Positions 45,453 to 57,590 of a DNA stretch of 64,000 bases are shown here, in pieces. Every line of letters starts with the position of its first letter. The first letter of the stretch is position 1. The notes below the pieces were generated by a model that did no database searches, had not been told where the DNA came from, and was given only the letters and a program-made list of their open reading frames with translations. Position numbers and translations under genes: made by a program. Source of the DNA: Toxorhynchites rutilus septentrionalis (Eukaryota > Arthropoda > Insecta > Diptera > Culicidae); contig NC_073746.1 of NCBI RefSeq assembly GCF_029784135.1, forward strand, positions 5,228,136 to 5,292,135. Reading direction: 5' to 3'.

Positions 45453-46185
45453 GGGGGTATTCTAGTCTAGAAATCTGAAAAAATCGAAAATTTTTTTTTA
45501 CCATATTTCTGTAGTTTAGGCATTCAAGAATATACTCTAGAAAGGACTTATCGAAAATCCTATTATTTACCTAGTTAGAGCCATCTTAGTGATGTGGTAT
45601 CTAACCTGTTACGGCCATCACAATGAACTTCAAACGCGTTTCTCTCGGAACTAGTTTTTTTCTAACTGGCGTACACGATATCTCAAGTTCTACTGAACCG
45701 ATTTATGTCAAATTTATATGGAAATAATCTGCATACATCTCTCTATCGCATGAACCAATAAAAAATTATAACTTTTTAATTTTACTATTTTTAAAAAATC
45801 GGTAAACGCAAAAAAAAACGTTTTAAACAGCATTTTTGTTTTCAAACGGCCGCCATTTTGTTAAAACCCATGTTTTTGACTTGTCCGAGGTTCATGCCAT
45901 AGCAACATCTTTACTGATTCAGAATCTGTTCGATTTTTTTGTTTCCGATAACCAGAAGGACTGGAATCGTGTACGCCATGGCACAACTTTTTTTTGAACA
46001 CCCTCACTTCACCAGCATGTAACTATTCTAATTATGAATATTTTTTTTCCGTCCTATTTTTGTTTTATTGTTGAAAGATAGATAAACGAATAATGATATA
46101 ATGGATAGTAAAAATATTCTTTGTTTTATTTTTACGGAGTTCGAAAAAACGTCCGAAATTCGTGTCTCTACACTAGAATACCCCC
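45453..46185. mobile_element. piggyBac-type MITE (TTAA)
   Basis: Flanked by TTAA at 45449-45452 and 46186-46189. Inverted ends are GGGGGTATTCTAGT. 733 bp, non-coding. Confidence 0.82.
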
Positions 46186-46266
46186 TTAAATCAACATAAA
46201 TAACATACTTAAAATTATCCAATTTAAGTCAAATATGCGCCGTTTTCTTCACAAACTTGTTGCCAT

Positions 46267-47229
46267 TCAGAAGGCAACTTCATTATCCTCCCCCCTCCTT
46301 ATTTGCAAAAAAAACTTAGACAGCCAGTTTTCGCAAGCCTCTTTTGAGGCCAACTTAGTATCGCCAAGAGCGTTTTGCATGGACCGGAAGAGATGATAAT
46401 CACTTGGAGCCAGGTCCGGACAATACGGTGGGTGCAATAGGACATCCCATCCGAGCTTCCCTATCTTCTGGTGGGTCATCAAAGATGTGTGAGGCCGAGC
46501 GTTGTCCTGTTGAAAAACAACACCATTCCTATTGATCATTTCTGGCCGCTTCTGGTCAATCGTCTGTTTCAAATGGTGAAGCTGCTCACAGTAGAGAACC
46601 GAGTTGAGGGTCAGGCCATAGTTGAGCAGCTCATAGTGGATGATTCCCTTCCTATCCCACCAAACACACAGCAGAACCTCTTGGCCGTCAATCCGGGCTA
46701 GGCGATGGTTTGGGCCGGCTCACCGTTCTTCAACCACGACTTTTTTTGCTTTAGGTTGTCGTACGTGATCTATTTTTCATTACCAGCCTCCATCTTCTTC
46801 AAAAATGGGTCGTGTTCGTTCCGTTTCAGCAGTGCATCGCAGGCGTTGATTCGGTCTAAAAGATTTTTTTGCGTCAACTCTTGTGGCGCCCATACATCCA
46901 GCTTTTTTTGGAATCCAATCTTCTGCAAATGGTTCCAAACGGTTTTATGGTCTATACCTAGTTCCTGGCCAATCGAGCGAGTGCTCACATGCTTGGTCTA
47001 CTTCAACGATTTTATCGGTTTCCACGACGATTGACCTACCAGTACGGGGTGTATCTTCGACAGCCACTATACCAGAACGAAATCGATCAAACCAACGCTG
47101 TGCTGTGCGAATCGTTACAGTATCTGGTTCATAAACTATACAAATTTTTTCGGCCGCCTTCGCTGCAGTTTTACCTCGCAGGTAGTAAAAACGTAAAATA
47201 TGGCGAATTTCTTGCTTGGTGGACTCCAT
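46267..47229 (-). pseudogene. mariner transposase (broken)
   Basis: The helix-turn-helix N-terminus (IRHILRFYYLRGKTAAKAAEKI, RTAQRWFDRFRSG, VEDTPRTGRS) starts at 47229. HKTVWNHLQKIGFQKKLD and the catalytic parts follow: WDRKGIIHYELL, QQDNARPHTSL and PPYCPDLAPSDYHLF, the mariner DD34D arrangement. The pieces lie in different frames, so no functional transposase is made. Confidence 0.87.
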
Positions 47230-47696
47230 TTTTGACGCGCTATAACTTAAGACTGAAAAGGATAATCACAGCACTGTCAAAACGACACTTGTAGCACTTG
47301 TCGTCTTTGAATAGCCGTATAGTATGACCCTAGATGGAAAATGAAAGGTGGGAAGATTTTTAAATCTGTGACGTCACAGATTTTGTTTATGTATGTTACT
47401 TTTCTTATAATAGTCCACTAAATAGGAAAAGTGTTGTTATAAAAAGTAAAAATAAGCAGATGAACAAATTAGTATTTTTTCTTAAATCAATGCTAGCGTT
47501 CAAAATCATAGGGGCCCAACTGAAATTTTAGCAGAAACTGAAATTTCAGTATTGTTGAGGTGTTCTGAACTTTATTTCAATTTTATTTTACTTCTCGTTA
47601 CATCGACCAAAAACGTAAATGAACAAAGTCAGAGTTACAAAATCGTTTTTTCCTTTGGCGGAAAACATTTTACAGCGCATGAGAAAAAAGTAATTA

Positions 47697-48988
47697 AAGG
47701 GTGTGTCACATCAAATTGCATCACGGAAAAAACGCTGTAGAAATTCGCCCAGTAGACCGATCCTTTTGAAAATTTTAGACAGTAAAATAAAAACTATTAA
47801 ACAACTTTTGGCATTTTCTTTTTATTCATACTTCGAGCCCAAGCCCGTATGCTCGCACCTTCCTCTTTACCCCGTCCATAATATTCTGTACAACGTCAGG
47901 TTGTAGTTTTTTTTTGAACAGAAATCCATTTTCTCTTGAAGTCCGCCTCCGATTTGACAACTTTCGGGTTCTTCCGGAGGGCCTGCTTCATAATCGCCCA
48001 ATATTTCTCTATTGGGCGAAGCTCCGGCGCGTTGGGCGGGTTCATTTCCTTTGGCACGAAGGTGACCCCGTTGGCTCCGTACCACTCCAACACGTCCGTT
48101 GAATAGTGGCACGAAGCGAGATCCGGCCAGAAGATGGTCGGGCCCTCGTGCTGCTTCAATAGTGGTAGTAAGCGCTTCTGTAGGCACTCCTTAAGGTAAA
48201 CCTGCCCGTTTACCGTGCCGGTCATCACGAAGGGGGCGCTCCGCTTTCCGCAAGAGCAGATCGCTTGCCACACCATGTACTTTTTGGCAAACTTGGATAG
48301 TTTCTGCTTGCGAATCTCCTCCGGAACGCTGAATTTGTCCTCTGCGGAGAAGAACAACAGGCCCGGCAGCTGACGAAAGTCCGCTTTGACGTAGGTTTCG
48401 TCGTCCATTACCAGGCAATGCGGCTTCGTCAGCATTTCGGTGTACAGCTTCCTGGCTCGCGTCTTCCCCACCATGTTTTGCCTTTCGTCGCGGTTAGGAG
48501 CCTTCTGAACCTTGTATGTACACAGGCCCTCCCGCTGCTTGGTCCGCTGGACGAATGAACTTGACAAATTCAGCTTATTGGCGACATCCCGGACTGAACT
48601 TCTCGGATCACGTCTAAACTGCTTAACTACGCGCTTGTGATCTTTTTCACTGACGGAGCATCCATTTTTGCCATTCTTCACCTTCCGGTCGATGGTTAGG
48701 TTCTCGAAGTATCGTTTTAGTACTCTGCTGACCGTGGATTGGACGATTCCCAGCATCTAACCGATGTCCCGATGTGACAACTCCGGAAATGAGTGCACAG
48801 GATTAATTCACGACGCTCTTTTTCGTTCGACGACATTTTTCCAAATTTACGAAAAATTTACAGTGAAGCATGGCCAACGTGATCTATACACTCTTATCTG
48901 ATTATAAGCGAAAGCTGAAAATATAATTCCTAAAAATAAAATTTCTACAGCGTTTTTACCGTGATGCAATTTGATGTGACACACCCTT
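47697..48988 (-). mobile_element. DD37E Tc1/mariner element, copy 1
   Basis: Ends AAGGGTGTGTCACATC are in perfect inverted orientation and flanked by TA (47695-47696, 48989-48990). 1292 bp. It is closely similar to the copy at 56295-57590. Confidence 0.93.
47896..48756 (-). CDS. DD37E transposase, copy 1
   Basis: A 286-residue frame from MLGIVQSTVSRVLKRYF. The DNA-binding helices precede the catalytic domain. The first Asp is in MDDETYVKADF, the second in WPDLASCHYS and the Glu in RPIEKYWA. The last two are separated by 37 residues, the DD37E spacing of the mosquito ITmD37E family. A longer start (MSSNEKERRELILC) exists upstream. A small deletion puts it out of frame here, and a TAG just before MLG would close it in the other copy. 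The protein may thus lack its first helix. C-terminus ISVQKK. Confidence 0.85.
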   Translation of the reverse strand: MLGIVQSTVSRVLKRYFENLTIDRKVKNGKNGCSVSEKDHKRVVKQFRRDPRSSVRDVANKLNLSSSFVQRTKQREGLCTYKVQKAPNRDERQNMVGKTRARKLYTEMLTKPHCLVMDDETYVKADFRQLPGLLFFSAEDKFSVPEEIRKQKLSKFAKKYMVWQAICSCGKRSAPFVMTGTVNGQVYLKECLQKRLLPLLKQHEGPTIFWPDLASCHYSTDVLEWYGANGVTFVPKEMNPPNAPELRPIEKYWAIMKQALRKNPKVVKSEADFKRKWISVQKKTTT

Positions 48989-49364
48989 TATTTTCTGTAT
49001 ATCCTCTTTCAACGTTATTCGTTGACACATTCAATTTTGTACCATTTGAGTAACTGACTGTTATGCCTGGTATGTGAACTTCTTATCTTCCTGGTTACTA
49101 ATACAATCAAAGTTTAACACAAGCAAAACCCGTGAATCTTCCCACCTTCTATTTTTCATCTCGAGTATGACCCGATGCGATAAGTACAACACAAGATATG
49201 TTTAAGTGTTGCCATATATTGACAATATATGACATTTCTTTTTCCCCTACCCAATATATAAGAAGTCGTACAGCAACATATAAAAAATGAAAACCTGGAA
49301 TTTAACTATTTTGATTAAATTTTCAAAAGCGATCATTTGACCGCTCTGGTAGGTTGAGTGTTAA

Positions 49365-49732
49365 AAGACTAGCGACAGCTCTCTAGCCAGGTTAGTATGA
49401 ACACAAAGGAGGGCCCTTCTCAGCATCCAGTATCGTTTTGGGACTGTCGATTACTTTCAAAGCGGGAAGACGCTGAGCCACGGTCGACACTCCACTGGTC
49501 GGTCAGTGTACAGCCGTGGACTCCGGCTCGCTAAACCAAACATCAACCAAGCTGGAATCCGCCTCTCTCGCCACCATGGATATCCTTAATCGTCTGCGAA
49601 TAAAACAGAAATAATCTAAAAAGAAGGTGACAATATTGTTTCTAAGTTTGATCGCTAGGCCCCCCCAATTACCGAGTAGAAAAAAAAATTGGTTACCTAT
49701 TTTCACTGTCAATGAGTTCCGAACAACCAGTA
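49365..49732. other. Intergenic, possible exon edge
   Basis: A minus-strand splice-acceptor-like TTCTGTTTTATTCGCAG ends at 49594. No protein is recognisable after it. Confidence 0.2.
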
Positions 49733-50034
49733 GGGGAACTGGGGGAATGTGGTCACCCTAAGGAACATGCCCATTATGCGTGTTTTCTTGGCCAAATTTG
49801 TTTAAATCATTATTGAAATAGTCCATACGGCCGAATGGCTACCGAGAGAGGGTTTTTTGTATTTATTTATTTCTTGACATGCGACAGCTTCACTGAAGTA
49901 CAGGGTGACTCAAAAGTCATGAAATTCTTCAAACATAAGATGACTATCAATACGTTGTCAATAGTCAATAGTTATACTACCAAACAAGCAGGGGACCACT
50001 TTACCCCACGTGACCACATTACCCCCACTACCCC
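49733..50034. mobile_element. MITE with GGGG-rich ends, TA flanks
   Basis: Left end GGGGAACTGGGGGAATGTGG and inverted right end GGGGTAGTGGGGGTAATGTG, both continuing into GGTCAC. TA flanks at 49731-49732 and 50035-50036. Non-coding. Confidence 0.75.
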
Positions 50035-52725
50035 TATATAAAAACTTTTTAAATCCATTGTTTTGTTGAGAGAAACAAATCTGAAATGAGTGTCGAAATA
50101 AGCACCGAATGACTATCTATTTGATTTGTTTCAAAGTATTAAAAGTTCTTTATCATAACGAACAGAATTGAACAGCCCCAGTCGGCCGCATACCCACGGT
50201 GCTGCTCATGTGGTACTGTTGTAGATGCCCCGGTCCGACCGGTTCCAGTTGTTGACTGCAATCATTCGCAAGCATGCTGAAGAGGGGCGAGAAGCCCCAT
50301 CGCACCGGCACAACTACACCATCAGCTTGCTTAAGTCAAGCTCTCCGACTCTCTTGTTTTAAAAGCCAAAGGTGTATCCCCCATACACACCAACACTTCC
50401 AGAGCAGAAATTCACCGTTGAACCTTTCCGTAGCCGCAGCTTAATGTTAGTTCCATCATTACGACTCCGCGGGCCGCACCTAGTTCTGATAGTTGTCCCT
50501 TGCATGTTATCGGTTGCAATTTCTTGCTAGAACTCCCCCAATTTGATTCAAAAGTAGTGTTATTTGGTAGAGCCACGTGGCGCGAACGATTTGAGGTGGT
50601 TTACTGTTTTGAAATAACGCGTTTGCGCGAAGGGCGAGGCGTCGAAAGTCTGCCCTTTCTCGTCTGCTGCGTATTCAAATCTCCCTCGATGCGTAGAGAA
50701 GCTTTTTTTTTTGCACTTTCGTGTTGTGAGTGGTTTTTTTTTTCTTCCTTTCGGCCAGTGTCTGGAATACACAAGTCGCAATCAACATCATCATCGTGTT
50801 GAAAAAGCACTGCTGGAATGCTGCATGGATTGTGAAACGGATAAGTCGTTTAAAGTTTAGTGCTACCAGCGCCAGCCTCGTTTGGAGGGTGTAGAAGTGT
50901 TCGGTGCGTGCTGTGGAAGGGTTTTAGTGTTTGGAAATATTACGCTGTAGTGAAATAAACAACAACAGCACAGGTTTCCAGTATGAAATGTGGTTTACTA
51001 ATTAGTGCGCAGTCGGAAAAGTGAAAAGTGTTAACAATAGGATTGCCTATATGGCATTGTTGTGTGTTGAATGGAGTCTCGAGGGCAGCATCCCCTTTCC
51101 GATCATCACAGAAGGAAATACATCGATGTGTTAAGGGCGTAAATCCCACACCACATGCTGTCCGCTGGCGTCTGTTTGCTTTCGCAAGAGTGAGTATATA
51201 GTGGCTCGCAAGATGATACAACATATTGGCAGGCTTCTCACTCTCCCCGCTGGTTCTGCTTTGGTTGCAAGGCTTCAGGCGATGGCGTCAGAATGTCGCG
51301 CTGTTGTGTTCAAGAGTTTGCTCGTTCTTTGTTCGCCGAGCCAAATAAGTTGTTGACCTTGGGGGTGCAAGTTATGAGATTGTGTATTGGGACGGAGACA
51401 GTAGTGACTCATTGCAACCTTTGAGAGGCAGGAGTTGTGACGGTGATGGGATGGGTGAGCAATGTTTAAATGACCAGAATTACTGTACGGAAACCCTGAT
51501 GGGTGGAATGTGGATTACATTGAGTGCACGTGTATTGATTTTTTTTATTTGCGATGACCACCTTATTAATGTGTCAAGAACTGTTGATCTGTAGCTTGAA
51601 TTGCCGACATCCGTTGCGTAGACATTCCTTTCCAGGTTCGTCTTACCCTGTAGCGGTTGCATCGTGTATTTAATTTAGAACAGGTACGCTTCCTGTATGC
51701 AGTTCGTACAGCATCCGTTGCAGAATAATTGCACGAATCATGTTCGCATCGCTTCGGTGATCAGAATGGAACGACCAAAACACAGACAGAGCTCATCTTC
51801 GTTGCGTTCAAACCAGTTTTAAACATCTTCTGCCTGTTGTCTTCATTTAGGATTTCTCTTGGAAGTTTCCATTTGCAAATATGCTACTCCCAATGATTTT
51901 TTTCCGTTAGTGGGCTCATCAACATCATCAACTCTCTTCGGGAAGAACCTCGTTACCGACAAGTGTTTACTATATTCGATTTTTTTTGTCCGAAGAGTTC
52001 AACGATTCTAGACAGAAGCAATTAACGAAGCATGACAGAACGGAATGGAGAAGAGAATTCACCTCACACCAACTGTTTTCGCCGTTTCTTCATTGTTTAC
52101 TGGCCAATCGGTGAGAGCAGTGTCTGTTTTGGAAACTAAATTAAAAATTCGAATGACTTCGGAAATGGTATTTGCGTTCAGTGGTTTTGATGGGCATCAC
52201 GGTTTCGAATTTTGACTATGAAGGGTAGCACAAACAACAATTACCAAGATCGTATCACCAGTGTGAGACGGGTGGATTCATCGAACCAACTTTTTTTCTG
52301 ATGGTGAATAGGTCAAAGAACCCTATCAGAATTATTCATAACATATTCTTATTCATAACTCATAATAACCTATTCATTATTAATTGTAATTCTCATTTAG
52401 AGTCTCGAATTCTGTCTGTCTACCTCTGATCGGCCAAATCACAGAATTGATTTAAATTATTCTTAATTTGAGATTCAAGCTCTAGTAGCACAAAGCGTAA
52501 AGCGTTTTCAATAAGTTTTACTTCTTATGGGCGTTTCTTCGTAACTTAGAACATTGAGATGGCAGCACTTTTTATATGTGCCCCATTCTGCCAACCTTCA
52601 CTCGCTTTGTTTAAATTGAATTTCCATTTCATCATGATTAGACTGACACACATGAACAACACTTGCAAATTATGTATTTCATTTGAAAAAAGTCACAGGA
52701 GGGTTGGGTCCGAGAAACGATCGCA
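50035..52725. other. Intergenic, GC-richer stretch
   Basis: About 50160-51700 is less AT-rich than its surroundings and could hold promoter or 5' UTR sequence of a gene whose coding exons lie elsewhere. No open frame of recognisable sequence is present. Confidence 0.3.
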
Positions 52726-53100
52726 TAGTTGACGTAGGATACCGTTAGGCTATCTGTTGATTTTGGATATGTTTGAAGAATTACAACGTAAAACTCTCAA
52801 CAAATTACAACGTAAAACTCTCAACGGCTCTGAAAAGAGCCGTTTTGTTTGGGTATTGTGTGTTCACTCCACGATTATTTACCGAGTGATGATGACAGAA
52901 ATATGGTAAACAGTCGTTGGATGGTGCGTATCAGGTTAAAGATACCGAAGTGCAATGAGATATGATGAAAACCGCCCTCTGTGATCGTATACGAGATGCC
53001 TCCTGTGTTATATATGGATGAAAAAAAAAAATAACCAATCTAATATAACATAATTAGCAATACCGAACACAATTATCAATTTTTCTCATCAATAAAAACA
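52726..53100 (-). mobile_element. Histone-derived repeat fragment with perfect 3' stem-loop
   Basis: TTGACGTAGGATA at 52732 matches the terminal motif of the histone-derived family. At 52826-52841 the minus strand reads GGCTCTTTTCAGAGCC, a perfect histone stem-loop. Upstream on the minus strand a short QEAS-like stretch near 52990 weakly recalls the end of histone H3. The outer boundaries are not defined. Confidence 0.6.
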
Positions 53101-53198
53101 TATTACATATTTGAAATGGAAAAGATAATTTTCTTTCATAACTATGACTTTCTGAGTGTTTATTCAACCCAAGATATGGGAAATCACTTTTTCTAATA

Positions 53199-54714
53199 CA
53201 GGTCGGACTCGATTATCCGAAGTATTGATTTTTTTCACTCCGGATAATCGAGTCAAAACAATTTTTTTTTCATTAATTGTTTTTTTTCATGTATTTTTCG
53301 TTTCTTGAAAATAAAAGAGGAATTTGATTTCTGATTAATCCCATTAAAGTCAGAAAACACCTTTCTCACATGAAAAAAATTAATTTATCCAGATTCTCTC
53401 AGGAGGTGATAGACGATCATATTTGATGAAAAAAAACCTCCTACGCATATGTTCGAATTTCAACAATGACAGAGTTACAGAACTTTTTTTTGTTACGGAC
53501 TCTGTTGCTTCATACTGGCTCTACATTGAAATGTACGCTACGGAAGACGATTCTGATGCTTTCATTTGAAAGAAGAGAAAATTTAGCACAGGATATAGTA
53601 GTGGAACAACTAAATTAGTGAATTTTAATAACATTTTGGAAGTGAAACACTGAAAAGTTAATAATTTTTAATGTGTTATTATTAATTTTATCTTAAATCT
53701 TTATATTAAACTAGATTGTTTCTATCAATTAAAATGAAGTTCTTTAACAGCTCCACAATTTGTTCTTTCACGCACAACTTCTATATGTCTTAATTTGGCT
53801 GCAATATCGATATCAACAATTCCTGGTGAAAATTCAAGCAAAATCTTCAAAAATCACGATTTTTACCCCGCTGTAAATGTAATAGCCACTTAAACTTCAC
53901 TTTAACGTTGAAAGGTTACATTTCTTCATGAAATAAGTCATATTTGAAAAAAATATTTTTTTCCAAACTGAACATAATCGAGTCCAAAATTGTATATAAT
54001 CGAGTCCGACCTGTACTGTATTCTATTAGTCAAATCATTTCATTTGATATCAATATTGAGGGTATTGCAAAAAATACATAGTCGACCATTTTGTGGTGGC
54101 GACCTTTTCGAATTTATGTTGTTCATAGTGTAGTGTATTCTCAAAATCAAGCCATTCAGCCATTTTTTTTGCGGCGGCCAAATTGAATTTTCCAAGATCA
54201 TGGAATACGCAGTTTTATAATGACAGTAGAATTCAATGTACGTTCCAAATTTCAGATCAATCATTCAACAGGAACGGGGTCAATTTTCTATTAATGTGGG
54301 ACAACCCAACAAACATTCAAACATACATAGAAACAGGTCAAGCTGGATGAAACCATTCAAAAAGTAATTAGTTGTTTGGGGACTGCGGCCATCTTGAAAT
54401 TGGGTTTTTCAGTATCTGCTATGTTCAACTAGTCGAGAACTTTCTATCAAAAGAATTTTTGGGATTTTTTCTTAAATAACTGTGTTCTACTAGTCAAGCC
54501 CTTTCGTTTGATACCCATATTGATGGGGTTGTGAGAAAATATGTAATCCGCCATTTTGTAGTGGCCGCCATCTTGAATTTGCATTTTTCATAAATAACTG
54601 CATTCTACTAGTCAAGCCCTTTCTTTTAGCTATTCAATATAGAATTATTATACAAATTATTGAAAATTTCCGAAAATCAAAAATAAAATACTCCGGATAA
54701 TCGAGTTCGACCTG
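53199..54714. mobile_element. pogo-like elements, one complete non-autonomous unit and a flanking piece
   Basis: The left end CAGGTCGGACTCGATTATCC follows TA. An inverted matching end lies at 54013 followed by TA, giving an 815-bp unit. A further inverted end (CTCCGGATAATCGAG...CGACCTG) lies at 54714 before TA. The 54017-54714 part contains repeated TCTACTAGTCAAGCCCTTTC and GCCATTTTGT-GTGGC-type blocks. No transposase is seen. Confidence 0.72.
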
Positions 54715-54716
54715 TA

Positions 54717-55072
54717 TTTCTTCACTTCACTTAATTTCACAAATTTTCCAATTTTTATCGCCGTATAAACTTTCCTTGGGTGGAAATGAACACAACCAAA
54801 CGACCCGTTCTTGAGCGGGAACACATCTTGGTTTTTATCTATGAAAATTTAAATAAATCGTTTCACATATCAAGTAATTTTGAACACAAATGCTACAATA
54901 TACAATTTTACACATACACTTGTGCTAAATTTTTCACAATACACGATCGGTCACTGACATGAAATTTCACGAAGCAACCAACATTTAAGTTCCAAATTTA
55001 AATTTAATTTGCTAGAATTAATCGTATCACTCACCTTACTTGCAATATGAAAATGCTCTCGACTAGCATATA
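54717..55072. other. Intergenic, nothing recognised
   Basis: AT-rich, no gene or repeat identified. Confidence 0.4.
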
Positions 55073-55603
55073 TTTGCAATGCCGATTTCCCCTGGGCACC
55101 TTGGTTTAGATATCTCTGTTAGGAAACGCATTTCGGTAGAAACAAAAGCTCCACCTACTTTCATGTATTTGTAATGTCGCTTTCCCCCAGGCAGCATAGT
55201 TTTGACGTCTCTGTTAGGGAACGCATTTCGGTAGGAACAAAAGTTCCCCCTGCTTCCATGTATTTGTAATGCCGATTCCCCCCCAGGCTGCTTGGTTCTG
55301 ATGTCTCTGTTAGGGACCCGGTGCATGTGTCGTCAATTTCGACCAATCAGAAGGGGATATTTCCGTTAGGATAGGAGTTGAGATTTTTTAATTGTTCGAT
55401 AGTTATTTTCATGACACATATAATTTTCTTCAATATAAAAAATTGTTATCGAGTGCCGAAATCGATTGACGCAAAAATTTCATCAATCCATCATGAAATG
55501 ACTGAGCAATAAGCGTTTGAAATTGGACAATTTTCACGATGTGCTCGATTTTCGATTTTCTATTTGTACCCCAATATGTTCCCGAAAGACGTAATCCTAC
55601 GTC
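55073..55603 (-). mobile_element. Start of a further histone-derived element and 95-bp tandem repeat
   Basis: On the minus strand GACGTAGGATTACGTC begins at 55603, right after TTTT, and matches the starts at 22991 and 29508. Sequence downstream on that strand includes AACGCTTATTGCTC, shared with 29398. At 55073-55320 three copies of a 95-bp unit (TTTG-AATG starts at 55073, 55168 and 55263) contain CTCTGTTAGG and ACGCATTTCGGTAG. The far end of the element is not determined. Confidence 0.55.
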
Positions 55604-55823
55604 AAAACCTAGAAGTGGGTTATACCTCTGATATAACCGTAAGGTAGATGTAGAACTACCGCTAGCTCGATAGTCATTTGTTTGAAATTGCATCTGAATC
55701 AATTCTCAATGAATGAATATTCTGAAGAATTACACAAAAAAATTTCTTGCAAGTGTGTGAGTGGATGAGCGTAAGAATGGAATTGTTATTAACATAAAAT
55801 TCAACTCTTCAGAATTTGTTGGT

Positions 55824-55839
55824 GGTCCTGAAAAGAACC
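55824..55839 (-). terminator. Histone 3' stem-loop
   Basis: The minus strand reads GGTTCTTTTCAGGACC, fitting the consensus with one G-T pair, followed by ACCAACA. Confidence 0.75.
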
Positions 55840-56294
55840 GATGGGTTTGCGTGACTTTGTAAAAGCAACTGAAGATGTTTGATACATGATTCATTTTTGT
55901 TCTCATAAGAAAATACACGAGATTTTTTGTGATAACTCCACGTGGAAACATAATATAAACTGATGCTCTTGGATACCATTGCATCACTGGAACACCTAGT
56001 CGAGAGCGCAAATGTTTGCGAATATGCCTTCGCTCTGGTGTTTTCTCAAGCGACCATATTTACATGATCATTTCATGCGGAAGCAAAATAGAAACCGTAT
56101 GATCTTGGATATCATTGGATTACGGAAACACCTAGTCGATTCCGGAATTGTTCGTTGTTCGTTCGTCTTCACTAGAGACTCCCATCAGATCGGCAGTAGA
56201 ATAAAAACGGAATTGGAAAAGGGAGAGCATACTGCAATGGTGAGCGAGCGAGAACATTCTACACCCGCTTCACAATCGCAACTAAATGGATTTA

Positions 56295-57590
56295 AAGGGT
56301 GTGTCACATCAAATTGCATCACGAAAAAAAACGCTGTAGAAATTCGCCCAGTAGACCGATCCTTTTGAAAATTTTAGACAGTAAAATAAAAACTATTAAA
56401 CAACTTTTGGCATTTTCTTTTTATTCATACTTCGAGCCCAAGCCCGTATGCTCGCACCTTCCTCCTTACCCCGTCCATAAGGTTCTGTACAACGTCAGGT
56501 TGTAGTTTTTTTGAACAGAAATCCATTTTCTCTTGAAGTCCGCCTCCGGTTTGACAACTTTTGGGTTCTTCCGGAGGGCCTGCTTCATAATCGCCCAATA
56601 TTTCTCTATTGGGCGAAGCTCCAGCACGTTGGGCGGGTTCATTTCCTTTGGCACGAAGGTGACCCCGTTGGTTTCGTACCACTCCAACACGTCCTTTGAA
56701 TAGAGGCACAAAGCGAGATCCGGCCAGAAGATGGTCGGGCCCTCGTGCTGCTTCAATAGTGGTAGTAAGCGCTTCTGTAGGCACTCCTTAAGGTAAACCT
56801 GCCCGTTTACCGTGCCGGTCATCACGAAGGGGGCGCTCCGCTTTTCGCAAGAGCAGATCGCTTGCCACACCATGTACTTTTTGGCAAACTTGGATAGTTT
56901 CTGCTTGCGAATCTCCTCCGGAACGCTGAATTTGTCCTCTGCGGAGAAGAACAACAGGCCCGGAGCTGACGAAAGTCGCTTTGACGTAGGTTTCGTCGTC
57001 CATTACCAGGCAATGCGGCTTCGTCAGCATTTCGGTGTACAGCTTCCGGGCTCGCGTCTTCCCCACCATGTTTTGCCTTTCGTCGCGGTTAGGAGCCTTC
57101 TGAACCTTGTATGTACGCAGGCCCTCCCGCTGCTTGGTCCGCTGGTCGAATGAACTTGACAAATTCAGCTTATTGGCGACATCCCGGACCGAACTTCTCG
57201 GATCACGTCTAAACTGCTTAACTACGCGCTTGTGATCTTTTTCACTGACGGAGCATCTATTTTTGCCGTTCTTCACCTTCCGGTCGAAGGTTAGGTTCTC
57301 GAAGTATCGTTTTAGTACTCTGCTGACCGTGGATTGGACGATTCCCAGCATCTAACCGATGTCCCGATGTGACAAGTCCGGATTCTCGAAATGAGTGCAC
57401 AGGATTAATTCACGACGCTCTTTTTCGTGCGACGACATTTTTCCAAATTTACGAAAAATTGACAGTGAAGCATGGCCAACGTGATCTATACACTCTTATC
57501 TGATTATAAGCGAAAGCTGAAGATATAATTCCTAAAAATTAAATTTCTACAGCGTTTTTTCCGTGATGCAATTTGATGTGACACACCCTT
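56295..57590 (-). mobile_element. DD37E Tc1/mariner element, copy 2
   Basis: Same AAGGGTGTGTCACATC ends, flanked by TA (56293-56294, 57591-57592). 1296 bp. It separates the TATA box from the initiator of the histone-derived element. Confidence 0.93.
56466..57351 (-). pseudogene. DD37E transposase, copy 2 (frameshifted)
   Basis: Same transposase as copy 1. Here the N-terminal extension (MSSHEKERRELILCTHFENP) is in frame with MLGIVQS except for one TAG, which copy 1 shares at the same site. Two single-base losses near 56960 shift the frame in the catalytic domain. WPDLALC and PIEKYWA are retained downstream. Confidence 0.85.

Larger units (their letters stand above)
47331..49163. mobile_element. 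DNA transposon, hAT- or MULE-like, hosting a DD37E element
   Basis: Inverted ends of about 28 bp share AAGGTGGGAAGATT near each terminus. AGTATGACCC occurs at 47321-47330 and 49164-49173 as a direct duplication, possibly offset by one base. The duplication length fits hAT (8 bp) or MULE (9-10 bp). It is non-coding apart from the DD37E element at 47697-48988. Confidence 0.6.
45401..49254 (-). mobile_element. mariner element, itself carrying nested insertions
   Basis: Terminal inverted repeats of about 28 bp start TTGGGTTGGGGAAAAAGAAA on the left and TTGGGTAGGGGAAAAAGAAA on the right. TA flanks at 45399-45400 and 49255-49256. A broken mariner transposase lies on the minus strand. Two elements are inserted: a TTAA MITE (45453-46185) and a transposon at 47331-49163. 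Without them it would be about 1.3 kb, normal for mariner. Confidence 0.85.
44480..49360 (-). mobile_element. piggyBac-type remnant interrupted by nested DNA transposons
   Basis: The right end at 49361-49364 is TTAA, and the inverted terminus reads CACTCAACCTACCAGAGCGG, a piggyBac-like end. A GCGGTCAAATGACCGC motif near 45293 recurs in this end. A fragment resembling a piggyBac transposase N-terminus lies at 44512-44903 in the matching orientation. The left end was not found. A mariner with further insertions (45401-49254) sits between terminus and coding fragment. Confidence 0.55.

Noticed and set aside
49503..49712. Coding exon after a splice-acceptor-like site
   Set aside because: No recognisable protein and no clear donor; kept only as a note.
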